A stretch of 64,000 nt of DNA. Origin: Norana najaformis. Lineage: Eukaryota; Annelida; Clitellata; Crassiclitellata; Hormogastridae. The notes under the pieces were generated by a model. It did not search any database, was not told the origin of the DNA, and saw only the letters and a program-made list of their open reading frames with translations. The stretch spans positions 21,210,480 through 21,274,479 of the forward strand of contig OZ029927.1 of NCBI GenBank assembly GCA_964023275.1, given 5' to 3'. Of the stretch, positions 12,656-24,100 are shown piece by piece. The translations under genes were made by a program, and so were the position numbers. Every line of letters starts with the position of its first letter. Position 1 is the stretch's first letter.

Positions 12656-12874
12656 ATTATGCAACCATAATTTCTTAGCAATCAAAGCTGTCAGCTAATA
12701 CTGTATAGGCAGCTTTCATTTCTATGCTATTCAGAATTAGCTGGTTCAAGACTATCAAGTAATTACATGAACGTTGGCCCATCTTCAGTTACCATAAATC
12801 AACTTCACCTTTTCCGCATCAGCTTCCTGATCAAGCATTGTTGTGACCGAATGAATTAACGCGCATTGCATCGA

Positions 12875-15800
12875 AGCAGAACAAATACCAACAGTGTCTC
12901 AAGAATTTTGCTTACAAATGGAAATTGCCCATATATCAGGTGGCAACTGGCAGGCCTTTCGATGTGCATAAAGTTTTGACTAACAAAAGGGTGCAACACA
13001 TGCTGTAGGCTTACGCGAGACCTTCCGATTTCACTACTGCATGTATTCACGTTGACATTTGTTGTTATGTCTGCAAAACATGAGTAGGCGTCAACTAGTA
13101 AGCATAACGACCTGTCCTGACAACGGCTTGTAAACGAAATACAAATCAATAGCCTGAACAAACTTCTTACATTGCTCCAGTAATTACATGTACGTGGGAC
13201 CTGATTCGCACCAGGAGCGTTATGGACGCAATCAAGATTGAAATACTAACTTGGATTCAGCTCTTCCTATGTACACATATTGGTAAGAAATTTTTCAAAT
13301 TGTCAGTCAAGAATACTTAAGGCCTAGTTATAACAGCTTTTGCAGTAATATGTTAAAAGTGTCTTTAAAAGATTCGAAATAACCTTCTGGCTTCTAAAGT
13401 CAACAAGCCAAAGCTTCAGTATTTTATTGAAAGTAATCCCGGTAATAGAAAGCCTCAATTACGGGGTTTGAACCTCATCGTTACATATAGTAATATAAAA
13501 GTTTAAAATAATTCTGCTAAACAGCATTTTGAGGGTATGACAAAATCATGGTTTCATTGTACATAGATCGCGGATAACCTCCTAATGAATTCTGCTATAG
13601 CACAAATGTGCAATCTCAAAATACATCAGTACGTCACACGATCGATGGAAAATACGAATAAGTCATTTAAGACATTTGTCGAAAAATTTTTGACATACAG
13701 TTTAAATAATTTCTTTAAAATTGTAACTATTTCTCTGTTAGTACACCTGGATGTGAATGTTGCCCGTGGAAAGCCGACGATCGCTAGCAGCAGCTACTGC
13801 TTCGAAAACAACACGTGTGGGTCACATTCAGCCGTGGATGGCAATTACGACACCCGCTTTTATCACTATTCCTGCTTTTCATCAGGCGAACCCTCAGGTG
13901 GCCCAAATTGGTGGGCGGTCGATATGAGACAAATCGTCGTCGTTAAAGAGGTCATTGTCACCAATCGTGGAGAAGGTGACTCAAGGAAATGTGATATGGT
14001 CTGCGGTGAGTCAATAAAATAGCTATTCGTCCACTGAGTGAAAAAAATAATGTCATTATGTTACAGTTAAGCGGGGAGGTCAAAGGTCGAATATACTGTA
14101 AACAAAAATATGCAACGTTGCAATCACTCTGGAATTACAAGACCATTCGGTAAATTCAGTGAAACACGGTAGTTTGGTGGTTTTGAGTGCTGGACAATCA
14201 ACCCAGAAGTCAGTGGTTCAAAACTCGCCCAAAACAGAAAGATGTTTCGAAATATCTCATCCAATTCCATTGCCTAGCGAACTCAGCAATACTGTGAAAA
14301 TAAGGAGACTGACCGAACTCTTTCGTCCGGAAGATCGGGCTGCGAGGGAGAGGAACGGCCACTATCCTCCTTATAATCCGAGGCTAAGAAATATGAAATC
14401 GCTAACGGTTGATGCTCATTGGCTGAATCGCCGAGTCATCTTAATAAAATGATCTTCTCCTTTACCTATTCTTCAATGTATTCACTAAGTCCGTTAAGGC
14501 ATAAGCTGTGCATCACCTTCATATGTTATTGTGCAAATTTCACGACATCTTCTAATGTCTTCTCTTCAGCTATCATCGAGCCTAGGAACGCTTCCAGCAC
14601 GGACAATTTTGTGCCATCTGCATCAATCCCTTGTCTCCTGTAACAATTTGACGAACGATAATTAAATCCACGACTTCATGTTATCGATGCGTGTCATCTT
14701 GAGTCTTTCCCGAGCTCGGAATCCAGGAATTGTTACTTTTCCGATGTAATGTATTACAATACAACGTAACGTTGTTTAAATTCAAAATATGTAATATAAT
14801 TGAATATTTCTATAGGACCTTTAGGTAATTTTAAGGCGCTACTCGATAACATAAGTGGGGTTAAATTGTTCCAGCTGTAACCATTATTCATAAAAGAACA
14901 ACTATTGATTTATATTCGATGTTTTCTCTATTGTGAATTTCAAGTTTCAGTTTAAACATATAGCATATCATCTCAAAGAGGGGCTCTTACAATTTCAATG
15001 ACTTTTTCTGTATCGTAGAAACCCGACTGGACAATTTCATCGTCGGTCTGACTAACATAAAACCCAACCTAAACACCGTCGTTAGAGGAAGTTACCCCAT
15101 CTGCGGAGTGAAATCCTGGACATATTCTGCCTGACGCTAATGCCTCAGTTCGTTGTGCACCAGGTAGTCCTCCTGCAAGGTATGTGATCCTCCAACAACC
15201 AGAAAATGGACCAGGAGAATTTAACTTCTGCGAAGTTGAAGTCTGGACTAACCATACAAGTATGATTATTGCCTCTTGTTTGCCTCTATATTGAAGATTT
15301 TTAATCTAATCTAATGCAATCTAATTCAATCTAATAATTTCTATAGCGCTGCGATCTTAATTCACAAGCCAGAGGGCTATGTGGATAATTAATAGTTTCA
15401 AATGAGCTTGTAGTCAAAATAACGAACCGTTGGGTAAACCCGTCGTTAATTAAATCGATCTGGAGAAGACTTGTCAAATGTTAAAAACAACGAGTGTCTT
15501 CATAAATCGTTTTATAAGTGCTAAAAGAAATTCAGCTTAAAATTCTTACAAATTATATAGGAGTTTCTAAAATGCGCTTTATAAAATTCCGGATTCAGAC
15601 CTAGAAGTGTATCATTCTGGTTATGTTCACCGTTTAGGATCAGAGTGGAAACGCGAATCCGGTGTTCGTCTCGACAGTTACGTCTATGCAACGACCTTTG
15701 TCGGCAGTGCACTGGACTGCATGGTCCTCTGTCAGAAACAAGGAATCGGATGCGATTCTTTCAACCACAGACCTGCAGACAACGCCTGTGAGTTGAATAG

Positions 15801-16345
15801 CCACCAAGCTGGAACCAATGCATCCGCAAAGCTTGTGAGTTCTGCTTGGAACTGGTGGATCCCGTCCTATGAAAACAAGTCCTTCTTTCCTTAGGCCTTG
15901 ATATATGGGGTCACTCACTGCCCGTTGTTGTCGAACAACTAGAAGGCGACTAGAAACAATATCAGCGATGGAAAACATCACGAAATCGGAGAAGGTGTTT
16001 ATCTGTGAGTGAACAACTCGCATGTTAATCACATGCAAAGAACGTATCTTCGGTATTATATGCAGGACAAAGAAAACTGCTTTGTGTAGTCATAATGTGC
16101 GTGTTCTTGTTTCATGATAATCACTATTGTTGTTGTTATTGTAATTGCAAATTTATATAGCACCACTTAGGGTGAAGCTCATCAGAAGCGAACTCTAGAC
16201 CTGACAACACGAAACCTCATTCTAACAGAATAGTTTTACGGAAAAGAGGCAAAGAGCATCTAAGGAGCTCATTTCACAAGTGCTAGGCTACTTATCTTCG
16301 AAATGTTTGGCCGACCACTGCGAAGATTATGCACTGCAATGGGTT
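12875..16345 (+). repeat. Tandem unit 3, truncated
   Basis: Third direct copy. It is collinear with units 1 and 2 through the gene and about 450 bases past the stop, degrading from about 16255, and has no GACA, TATG, 5S-like or FamA parts. This marks the end of the triplication. Confidence 0.8.
13222..15894 (+). pseudogene. F-type lectin-PAN gene, copy 3, frameshifted
   Basis: Exons correspond to 13222-13282, 13742-14005, 15019-15259 and 15599-15894. Exon 3 is 241 nt, against 240 in copies 1 and 2, owing to one extra base near 15109-15112. The shifted frame meets TGA near 15130, before CEVEVW and the PAN exon. Splice sites, signal peptide (MDAIK) and the PAN exon (stop at 15892-15894) are otherwise preserved. 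Exon 2 differs from the other copies around the sugar site: after VTNRG it reads EGDSRK where they read GGASDL. Either a recent pseudogene encoding a truncated lectin, or an assembly error in a near-identical repeat. The extra base is flanked by further changes (GTGAAATCC against GTTTATCC), which favours a real mutation. Confidence 0.7.
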
Positions 16346-16369
16346 TATTATGTCTTAAAGGACGATGGA

Positions 16370-16770
16370 TGGATCGAACAGTTTAATGGCATCTTATGGC
16401 ATCAAAGGCCGTTGACGTGGATATGAAAATATTCTGTACAGTTCTCATTGTTTACTAATTAGCTTTTAGAACTAGTGGCCTAATAGTAGTAGTTCCAATA
16501 TTTAACGGTATCTTATGGCGTCGAAGGCTTTTGAGTCGCCCTCCTCCTTTATCCAGGCTTGATACTGGCACAACCCGACTAAAGGCAGTGACAGAGTTCA
16601 GTTTAGAACTGGTGACAAAACTCACTTTTAGATGATTACCCAGGTGGAGATAAGTTTAGAGTAGGTCCGATGCATCTTACGGGCATCAAAGGCCGTTGAA
16701 CTCGCCCTCTCTTTTAATGAGGCTTGGGACTGGCACTACCGGACTAAGAGCAGTGGCGGAGTTATTAGTT
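16370..16770 (+). repeat. Local triplicate repeat
   Basis: Three related segments (about 16370-16440, 16500-16620, 16665-16770) share ATCTTA(T/C)GG(C/G)(A/G)TC(A/G)AAGGC. The last two also share GTCGCCCTC/CTCGCCCTC, AGGCTTG, ACTGGCAC and GGCAGTG/AGCAGTG words. No other copy was noticed in the window. Confidence 0.5.
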
Positions 16771-16999
16771 TATAGCCATGACTAGGTGGCAGCGTTTTAA
16801 AGGTGTCTAAATGGAGCTCTGCATTTTATGTAGCAGTGTTAACTGTTTATCGACATCTGGCGGTCGTTTTCTTCTTTAATCGTGTGTAAACGTTACCTTG
16901 TAACCATTGTAGAACCAAGATTACAATTACAATTACAACTACAAAGATATTGATTATCAATTGTAATTGTAAATTCCGCAGTTTTTCTGTAGTAGTCGC

Positions 17000-17145
17000 A
17001 TAGTTTAGACACTGCGCCTTTTTCAACGAATTGATCGGGTGAGATCTTTTACCACCGCTGCGCGTTTAAATCGACGCCACGCCGTTTAAGGTTCCCGTTT
17101 ACGGACCATGCTAGCCCGAGATTCAAATCTCTGAAATATTAAATG
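17000..17145. repeat. Dispersed repeat FamB, copy 1
   Basis: Shares CAACGAATTGATCGGGTGAGATC, the motif CCACCGCTGC and a downstream AAATCTCTGAAAT with 19640-19785, 24420-24600 and 42355-42520. Family unknown. Confidence 0.5.
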
Positions 17146-17601
17146 TTCTGATCTGTTTTCTCTCAGTCTAATCCGGTGTAATCTAAAATAGCATAATATT
17201 TTAAAATCTAATCATATAGCCTACATCAATTAACAGCCATTTATTGAATCACAATCAATCATTTTTCGTAACCTCGAAATTTTTAAAGCGCTACGTAAAA
17301 GCTAATCGCATGGCACCAGCTTATTCACAAGCGCTGCGTGAAGTCCGTTGGCTTATCCAAAGATGCCATATCAAGAACCAAGTCCGGTTGCTAGAAGACC
17401 AGAGAGAGGAGAGGAGGCTAGGGTGGGTTGTGTTTCAGATGTGAGAAATGGGAAGACTGATCAGACGGGATTATGAAAAGCTGACCTAAGGAATTTTGAA
17501 AGATGTTAATCTTATGTTAGACATGAAAACTAATCTAATGACTTTATTTGAGTCCTTATAATAACTCACGAAGGTCAGTCGAGTGAAAAATCGTAGTCAA
17601 A

Positions 17602-17799
17602 TCATAACCCTTTGAAGAAGCCCGGTTGAAATCTCATAAGAAAGTCCGGGTACGGTTGGTAAGCGAGTTGGAGCAGATGAGTCTTAAGTTTAGATCTGAA
17701 TGACATCAATAACAGACTGAACGCACAGAAATGGCAATGAATTCCGAAGCTTTGGAAAAGCCAACAAGCTTTCTTATAACCGACCAAATTAATGTACAA
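17602..17799 (-). mobile_element. CR1/L2-like LINE tail fragment
   Basis: The minus-strand frame contains SFRSKLKTHLLQLAY, the sort of C-terminal word (KLKTHLF) that ends reverse transcriptase ORFs of CR1/L2-type LINEs. Nothing upstream of it is kept. Confidence 0.4.
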
Positions 17800-18276
17800 G
17801 CGGTCTTGATGATGATGATGATGATGATTTTATTAATAATGATAATAATAATAATATACTTTTATATAAATAAATATATATAAATATAATAAATAATAAA
17901 ATAATAATGCAGTGGACTACACGGTAAACAACAGCGGCACAGTATGTTGAACGACGTCATTTGGACATCGATAAACAGAGTCAAATTTCCTGCACAGAAA
18001 GAACCTCTTGGTCTCTCAGGGAAAACGGAAGACGCCCTGATGATGTGACGCTCATCTCTTGGTCGCGTGTTCGATGCCTAGCATGGGACGTTATTTATGT
18101 ATATTTATATTTATATATGTATTTATTTATTTATATAAAACCTCGTTCTTGTTTCAGAAGATTTTTGTGGCTGTCCAACGAGGAAATGCCATCTGCCTCT
18201 CTGGAACATTGCCATCATGTTCTGAACCCTCTGGACATGGCGATTATTAATTTAATTTATTTAATGAAACTGTCAC

Positions 18277-18314
<38 letters not shown>

Positions 18315-18395
18315 CCAAGAACTTCTATGGAACGTCTACCTGTAAGCTTATCACTACTTATCAATTCCAATGTAATGATGCTCAAGGCGTCAATA

Positions 18396-18550
18396 TGTAG
18401 CCGATTGATATGAGAGTTCAGTTTGTATCGCGGAGAGTATGGGTTCGAGCTTCCTATGAGAAGGTTACTGTGTAGGGACTTTGAGCAAGTCCTTCACTCA
18501 CAACTGCTCAGGGCAATCGATTGATGCTTAGACATAAGATAGTGGCGCTT
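18396..18550 (+). repeat. tRNA-SINE fragment, related to 23167 and 41725
   Basis: B-box-like GGGTTCGAGCTTCC, followed by GAGCAAGTCCTTCAC and CTGCTCAGGGC, which recur in the better-preserved copies at 23167 and 41725. Confidence 0.45.
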
Positions 18551-19049
18551 AATAAATGCATAAATAATAATAACCATTTGATAGTTGCTGCTAAGCAGCT
18601 TCAGTTTGCATGCCAAGTTTCGGTGTGAGTCTGTTGTCTGAAAATCAAAAGAAACTTCCACTGTAGCCCAGAAGGAAAGACTGACATTGGTTGCTTTCTG
18701 GTATGTTGTATTGAACTGCATAATATGTTATTAGATTGTATTAGCCTATGTGGCACTGTACTGTACAGTAGGCCTATTTATTGAAGGACACAACTCGAAT
18801 GCTTTCTCTTTTTCGACGGACCAACATGTGACGCATCAGTTAAGCCCGATGCGAAAGTGCAATTATCTGCGCATATAATAATAATCCTCTGATTGTGCTG
18901 GATTGAGTTACTACAAAGTGTATATCCTGCAATCAGGATTGTTGCTGTATTTTGATACTTCGCCGAAAATTGTCGTATAGACCTACAGTGATCTGTCATA
19001 TTTCACAAATAGGCTGAGTACAGACGTGGTATCTTCGTTAATTTCGAAT

Positions 19050-19125
19050 AAGCGAGTGAATAAGCTGGGTCCCGCGATTCAACTTTCTTTGGGCGCTGTA
19101 GAAATCTCGAGTTTAACGATTGCGA
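19050..19125 (-). repeat. FamA repeat fragment (reverse)
   Basis: Contains GTGAATAAGCTGG, TTGGGCGCTGTAGAAATCTC and the terminal ACGATTG, the reverse-oriented end of FamA. Confidence 0.55.
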
Positions 19126-19314
19126 ATGTTGCAGCTATTGCCTGAAAAGGTTGTTCAATGGTTATGCCTGTTATTAAGTTTACTGCGCTTTACAGAGGAG
19201 ATTATGATCGCAAAAGTAATATTTGCTACTTGTTCAATGCACTCAAAGTAATGTTTCTAAATATCAGTGCCTAATAACAGCCTAATAAATTTAGGGAATT
19301 CTTCAAGAGTGAAT

Positions 19315-19354
19315 ATGAAATCTTTGCTGCTGGTGTTGTGCGGCATTTTTGCTG
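19315..19354 (+). other. Orphan signal-peptide exon
   Basis: ATG followed by 12 mostly hydrophobic codons (MKSLLLVLCGIFA) and a strong GTAAGT donor in phase 1. This is the same layout as the first exons of the receptor genes downstream. No partner exon in phase was found before 21183. It may be a first exon left from a lost receptor copy, or an alternative first exon of CTLR-A. Confidence 0.35.
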
Positions 19355-19639
19355 GTAAGTTTACTTTTTACTTGTTAGTTTATAGACGGCTGTGTTTCAC
19401 ATATTACCTCAGTGTATGCTAGACATGTTATGGGTCTGTGTATCATTATGTGTATATGATATGTATGATGTTCGCTCAATCGTCTGTGCACAGCCAAGAC
19501 GCAAACGGATCGGAAAAGCTGACGAAACAAGAAGCCAGATGACACGGCTTTAGAGTAGCTACTTTCATACAACTCTTTGCCAGGCGCCAGTTACGGAAAC
19601 TAAATGCAAAAATGTAAATTTTTACGGTTTTCTATTGCG

Positions 19640-19785
19640 ACCAATGGCCTCGACTCTGCTCATTTTAAAACGAATTGATCGAGTGAGATCTTTCACCACC
19701 TCTGCCCGTTTGAATGAGCGCAACGCCATTTGAAGTCCCCGTGTACGGACTATGGTGGCCAAAAATTCAAACCTCTGAAAGTAGT
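19640..19785. repeat. Dispersed repeat FamB, copy 2
   Basis: Close relative of 17000-17145, including GAATTGATCGAGTGAGATC and AACCTCTGAAA. Confidence 0.5.
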
Positions 19786-20055
19786 AAATGTGTTCTGTTC
19801 TGACCTGATTTCTTTCAGTCAGATATAATTTAATCTAAAAGAGCCTGATCTTTTAAAATCTAATGTTATCTCAGTTTAATTCTTAAAATTATTTCAAAGT
19901 CACTTACTGAATCACCAACACCAACATAACTAATCTTAGCAACGTTTAAAGTTTAATAGCTGAGGCTGGAGCTCAAAATGTCATCCAAAAGGGGCACAAG
20001 ACCCTCATAAATTTCGTTACCTCGTTATCAAAGCTATTGCTATGACACATTTCAG

Positions 20056-20256
20056 GCTGTCGTGACTATAAACTACTATAATCCGCACACGGGGACTTTA
20101 ATTGGCGTGGCGCCCTTTCAAACGCGCGGCTGTAGTGAAGGATCTCATCCGATCAATTCATTGAAAATATGGGCAGGGTCGAGTCCATACGGTTGCTACA
20201 TGAAACCGTGTACATTTACACTTACAAGTGATGATTTATTAACGGTGAACGAGTAA
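20056..20256 (+). CDS. Possible exon of an unknown small protein
   Basis: Open for 66 codons after a ...TTTCAG acceptor, ending TAA. The product is polar with four cysteines (TRGCSEG, GCYMKPC) and Pro/Gly/Asn-rich turns, and its codon use is less AT-biased than the surrounding intergenic DNA. I do not recognise the family. The frame needs phase 0 at the acceptor, which does not fit the phase-1 donor at 19354, so its partner exon is unknown. It could be chance. Confidence 0.25.
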   Translation, partial: AVVTINYYNPHTGTLIGVAPFQTRGCSEGSHPINSLKIWAGSSPYGCYMKPCTFTLTSDDLLTVNE

Positions 20257-21182
20257 TTCTATGCATACACATTATTAAAACAGTAACGCTGCAAGTTTAA
20301 ATGTAGTAGAGAAACAGCAGCTATTGAGAACTTAACAAGTAAAGTTTCAGCGTCTTTTTAAATTGCCTGAGGATTGCTATCTTGTACAAGACAGCTGGAA
20401 ACTATTCCACATTGCTGGACTCGCAATTTGAACTGTAAACTGTTTAGTAATATTGGGCATTGCAGCCAGAACATACAGGTTGGAACACTCTTGGACAGCA
20501 CTGGCTTAGTTAGCTACATTGATTAGAGCGTACGTCAAGATGCCTCGGTATGTGAGGGTGCCGGTTCGCATATCGATCGTGGCTTATTTCATTATTACGT
20601 TTATCGACTATTGTACGTAGCTCAAACATAAACTAAATACATTGTGTATTCAGCACAAAAATTTATACCGATTTTAGCCACAAAACGATATTAAACCGAA
20701 GCGGAACTGAACCTGGCCCAACCTACCATAGCAATTTGTTCGTTGTAAGATATTGTGCATAAGCTGGATATGAAAGGCGGATGAATGCGATTCGTGGAAA
20801 AGCCTCTACATATTAACCATGCCATAAGTATGCAAGTGACATATCGCTGGTATATACGCGGCTGTAAATCCCCGGATTGAAACCACAGCAGCAGGATGTG
20901 CTGCCTAACAAATCTGATCATCAGTGTTATTGTGTAACTGATGTTTTGAACAGGCAGCAGCATACATAGCCATGATAATAATTGATCTTTACGTGATAAC
21001 CTAAATATGTTGCACGATTAGTCTAATGCATGTTTAACACAGTTTGGTTTAAAACGGACCTACATAATACGATATGCAACCATTTTACTGTACAGCGTGT
21101 TTGTAAAAATACCAGAGTCATGCATAATTTTTTCACTTTACTTAGCATTTCTACCTAGCGTTGCCTTGTGTAGACAGTAAAA

Positions 21183-24100
21183 ATGTTGCATTGTCTGCGT
21201 GACAAGAGGAGGAACAGTTTATTGCTGTTGGTTTTTGTTCTGATGACAGGTAGGTCGAATTTCTAAATTGCTAATTACTAAAGGAGAAAGTTCTTGTACA
21301 GTACATGGGAAGACTTAGTATTGTGGATATGACACTGGCAAACACGATACAACTGATCACTTGCATGGGTGTGCATCGTCGAAATTTCAGGTCATTTGGG
21401 CTAAGTGCTGTAATGGTTGTGCTTTGGCTTCAACACCTTTCAAACCCCTGGATTGCAGAGTTTCTTTACAATGTGGCGGCCTGCAAAGAAATGTGTTTTC
21501 TTTATTAATGCCCTTGTAACCTGTTGAAGATCATGTTCAATACAAACCAAACTATTTCTAAATCGAAATGAATAGAAGTACCTAAGTACGGGTATACTCG
21601 ACTCTTTAGATTAGATTTGATTAAGTAGATTGGATTGGATTGGACTGAATCGGATTGGATCAGATTAGATTAGATTAGAAAAGATTAGGCTAGACTAGAT
21701 TAGATTAGAAAAGATTAGATTAGGTTATCCGACTCTTAGAGTGCTTATGGAATTGAAGAACTGAGTCTCAGTGTGGTTTTCTTCATTCTTGGGATAAACA
21801 GAAGAAGCTGTCTCCTCCCGTTGCCTTCCTTCCGGTTGTTTTCACTAGACACCATCTCATATGCATTGATGACTTTCATCGTCCGTCCTACTGGTTCTTC
21901 ACCTCTGAGCAGTGGGCACTCCTATATACCAGCGAGGGCTCGGTCGTCCGACATACATTCTGCTTCAACAGAGGGATCAGGTGCAGGTAGTATGGTGGAC
22001 ATTTGAACATCATAGATTTGGGAGGCGTGTGTTGTCCCATTACCCTCGCACTGAAGGAAAGAAAGCCGCCGGAAAGCAAAGAAGTATGGTGTTGGACAGG
22101 ATGAGGGATAAATGAAGATAGGGTTACGAAGAAGTTTTAAAAAATCGCTCATATCAGAAAAAATTGGCGTCGTACTTAAATCTTTGCACTGGTTTCCTGT
22201 TCAGCAAAGGATTTGTTTTAAATTGGTTCTTACAGATTACAAAACATTGAATTCTGGCCAACCACATTACTTAAAATCAGTCCTTATTCCCCAGACTTAC
22301 CAATATTCTGGATCTATCTGAGAGCAGAACGCTGAAGTAGAAGAATGCGAAGAAGAAGAAGAAGAAGAAGAAGAAGAAGAAGAAGAAGAAGAAGAAGAAG
22401 CGGAAGTAGAAGGGGAAGAAGGGAAGGGAAGAAAGGGAAGGGGAAGAAAGGATAGGGGAAGAAGACAAAAGAGAAGGAAGGGAAGGGGAAAGGGAAGGGA
22501 AGAAGAGAAGAAGTAAGAGAAGGAGGAAGAGGAGAAGGAGAAAGAGAAAGAGGGCGAGAAGGAGAAAGAGAAGGAGGAGAAGGAGAAGAGTAACATGACG
22601 GAGAGATATTTTATGACTATTTTGTTTTCTTCTAAAGATTTCAATCTGACTATATTAAATATAGCAAACATATATGTTTGTAAATATTTAGCATTTTGTT
22701 TCAGCGAATTCTTTCGTAACCGTAGTTGCCTATTATATGAAGTGCTACAAAGAGTTTTCAGTTTGCTTATTAACAAACACCGATGACCGACACATGAGGA
22801 GCATATTTCGACTTAACCAGACATCAGCCAAAGACTGGTGCAAAGAGAAATCATCGTCGCTGGCCATCATAACAAATGAAACGGTTCAATCCGCCTTAGC
22901 AGCGTTTGTTAACGATTCCTCTGCGAAACTGAATTCGGATGTAATAACAAATGGCTTCCGATCAAAACTAAATTACTGGGAGTGGACCAATGGAATAACA
23001 ATGGGTCGGTGTTTCAAACGCTAATTGATCTGCGTCAGACATAGGTTCTTACTTCTGGCCATTCAGTCAGCCAGTCAGTCAGTCAATATGCGTGCATACA
23101 TTCATTCATACATACATACATACATACATACATACATACATTCATATATGACTGCATTGTGTTTATGGGTTCGGGTGTGGCACGGTACCGATTGGTTAGA
23201 GCGCCCGGCCTGTAACGCATAGAGTACGGGTTCGAGCATTCCTCTTACCGATTACTCTGTAGGTATCTTGAGGAAGTTCACACACAGTTGCTCAGCGCCA
23301 TTCATGCTCTGTCGTATGGTCCTGTGTGCTTTAGAAGGAGGACAGTATCAACTACAGTTGTAGTGTATTGTATAGTATTACACTGTATATAAATGTGCTA
23401 TTGTATTGAATTGTTTGAATTAAAGAATGCTTCTTTTGTTGGTAAAGCAACTCCTCCGCTTTCGCACTATCCCTACTTTCACTACGCCTACTTACGAGTC
23501 TCAACAGGAATAAGTGTGACTTTAGTGGCCGACAGATCGACTTCTAAAAGAAAATTCATCTGTTCCTACTACAACCCTAGTAAGATCTCATCACGTCTCT
23601 ACTTACTCGGAGCTGCATTCCACTGCATAGGACTAGGTTACCTTTTAAACTTGGGATGGAAGAAAGCTGAGCCAAACAGCAGACTGCGATGGGAAGAATG
23701 TTGTCGGGGTTATGCACGGCTAATAAACTCTCGAGTTCATTAGACGGAATGTTGGCCTTATTTTCTGTTTCGCGAAAGCAGTTTAAGTCTTACATACACT
23801 TTCAATTATAGATTAAGTTTAGGATTAGTTACATAAATCTACAGATATTCGGTTGATTTCGTTTAATTTTAAGCAACTCTATTTGTTGACTGAGCAAAAA
23901 AGATACAAGAGTGTGATGCAAGTCTGAAATAGGCCTGGGTCTAAATGTAAATGTAAATGTAGGCTTAACATATGTAGCTCATGGCCTCACTGGCCCTCGC
24001 CTCTACGACGCTGTCCGAGCTACAACACTGGCCAGGATGCTGTACGCCTCTCGCACGAGGTTGGTCTATGCTGGGGTTCCAGGCTTTGATGCGGAGACTT

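Larger units (their letters stand above)
6487..12874 (+). repeat. Tandem unit 2 of the F-type lectin locus
   Basis: Second direct copy, in the same order as unit 1. It lacks the SINE body of unit 1. Its TATG tract is longer (10530-10765), and a CT-rich stretch plus unique sequence follows at 10770-11105. Confidence 0.85.
16346..19314. other. Gene-poor region between lectin and receptor clusters
   Basis: No supported gene. It holds three imperfect local repeats (16370-16770), an ATTACAATT/AATTGTAAT inverted pair (about 16920-16970), dispersed repeats at 17000-17145 and 17240-17520, a LINE-tail trace (17602-17799), GAT, TA and AAT microsatellites (17805-17910, 18276-18315) and a SINE head at about 18396-18500. 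Confidence 0.6.

Noticed and set aside
22297-22776. Minus-strand ORF of 159 residues rich in Ser and Phe
   Set aside because: Produced by the purine tract and antisense to the CTLD1 exon.
23180-23245. A functional tRNA gene
   Set aside because: Box A and box B spacing fits, but the stems do not pair convincingly and the sequence continues into a SINE body repeated elsewhere.
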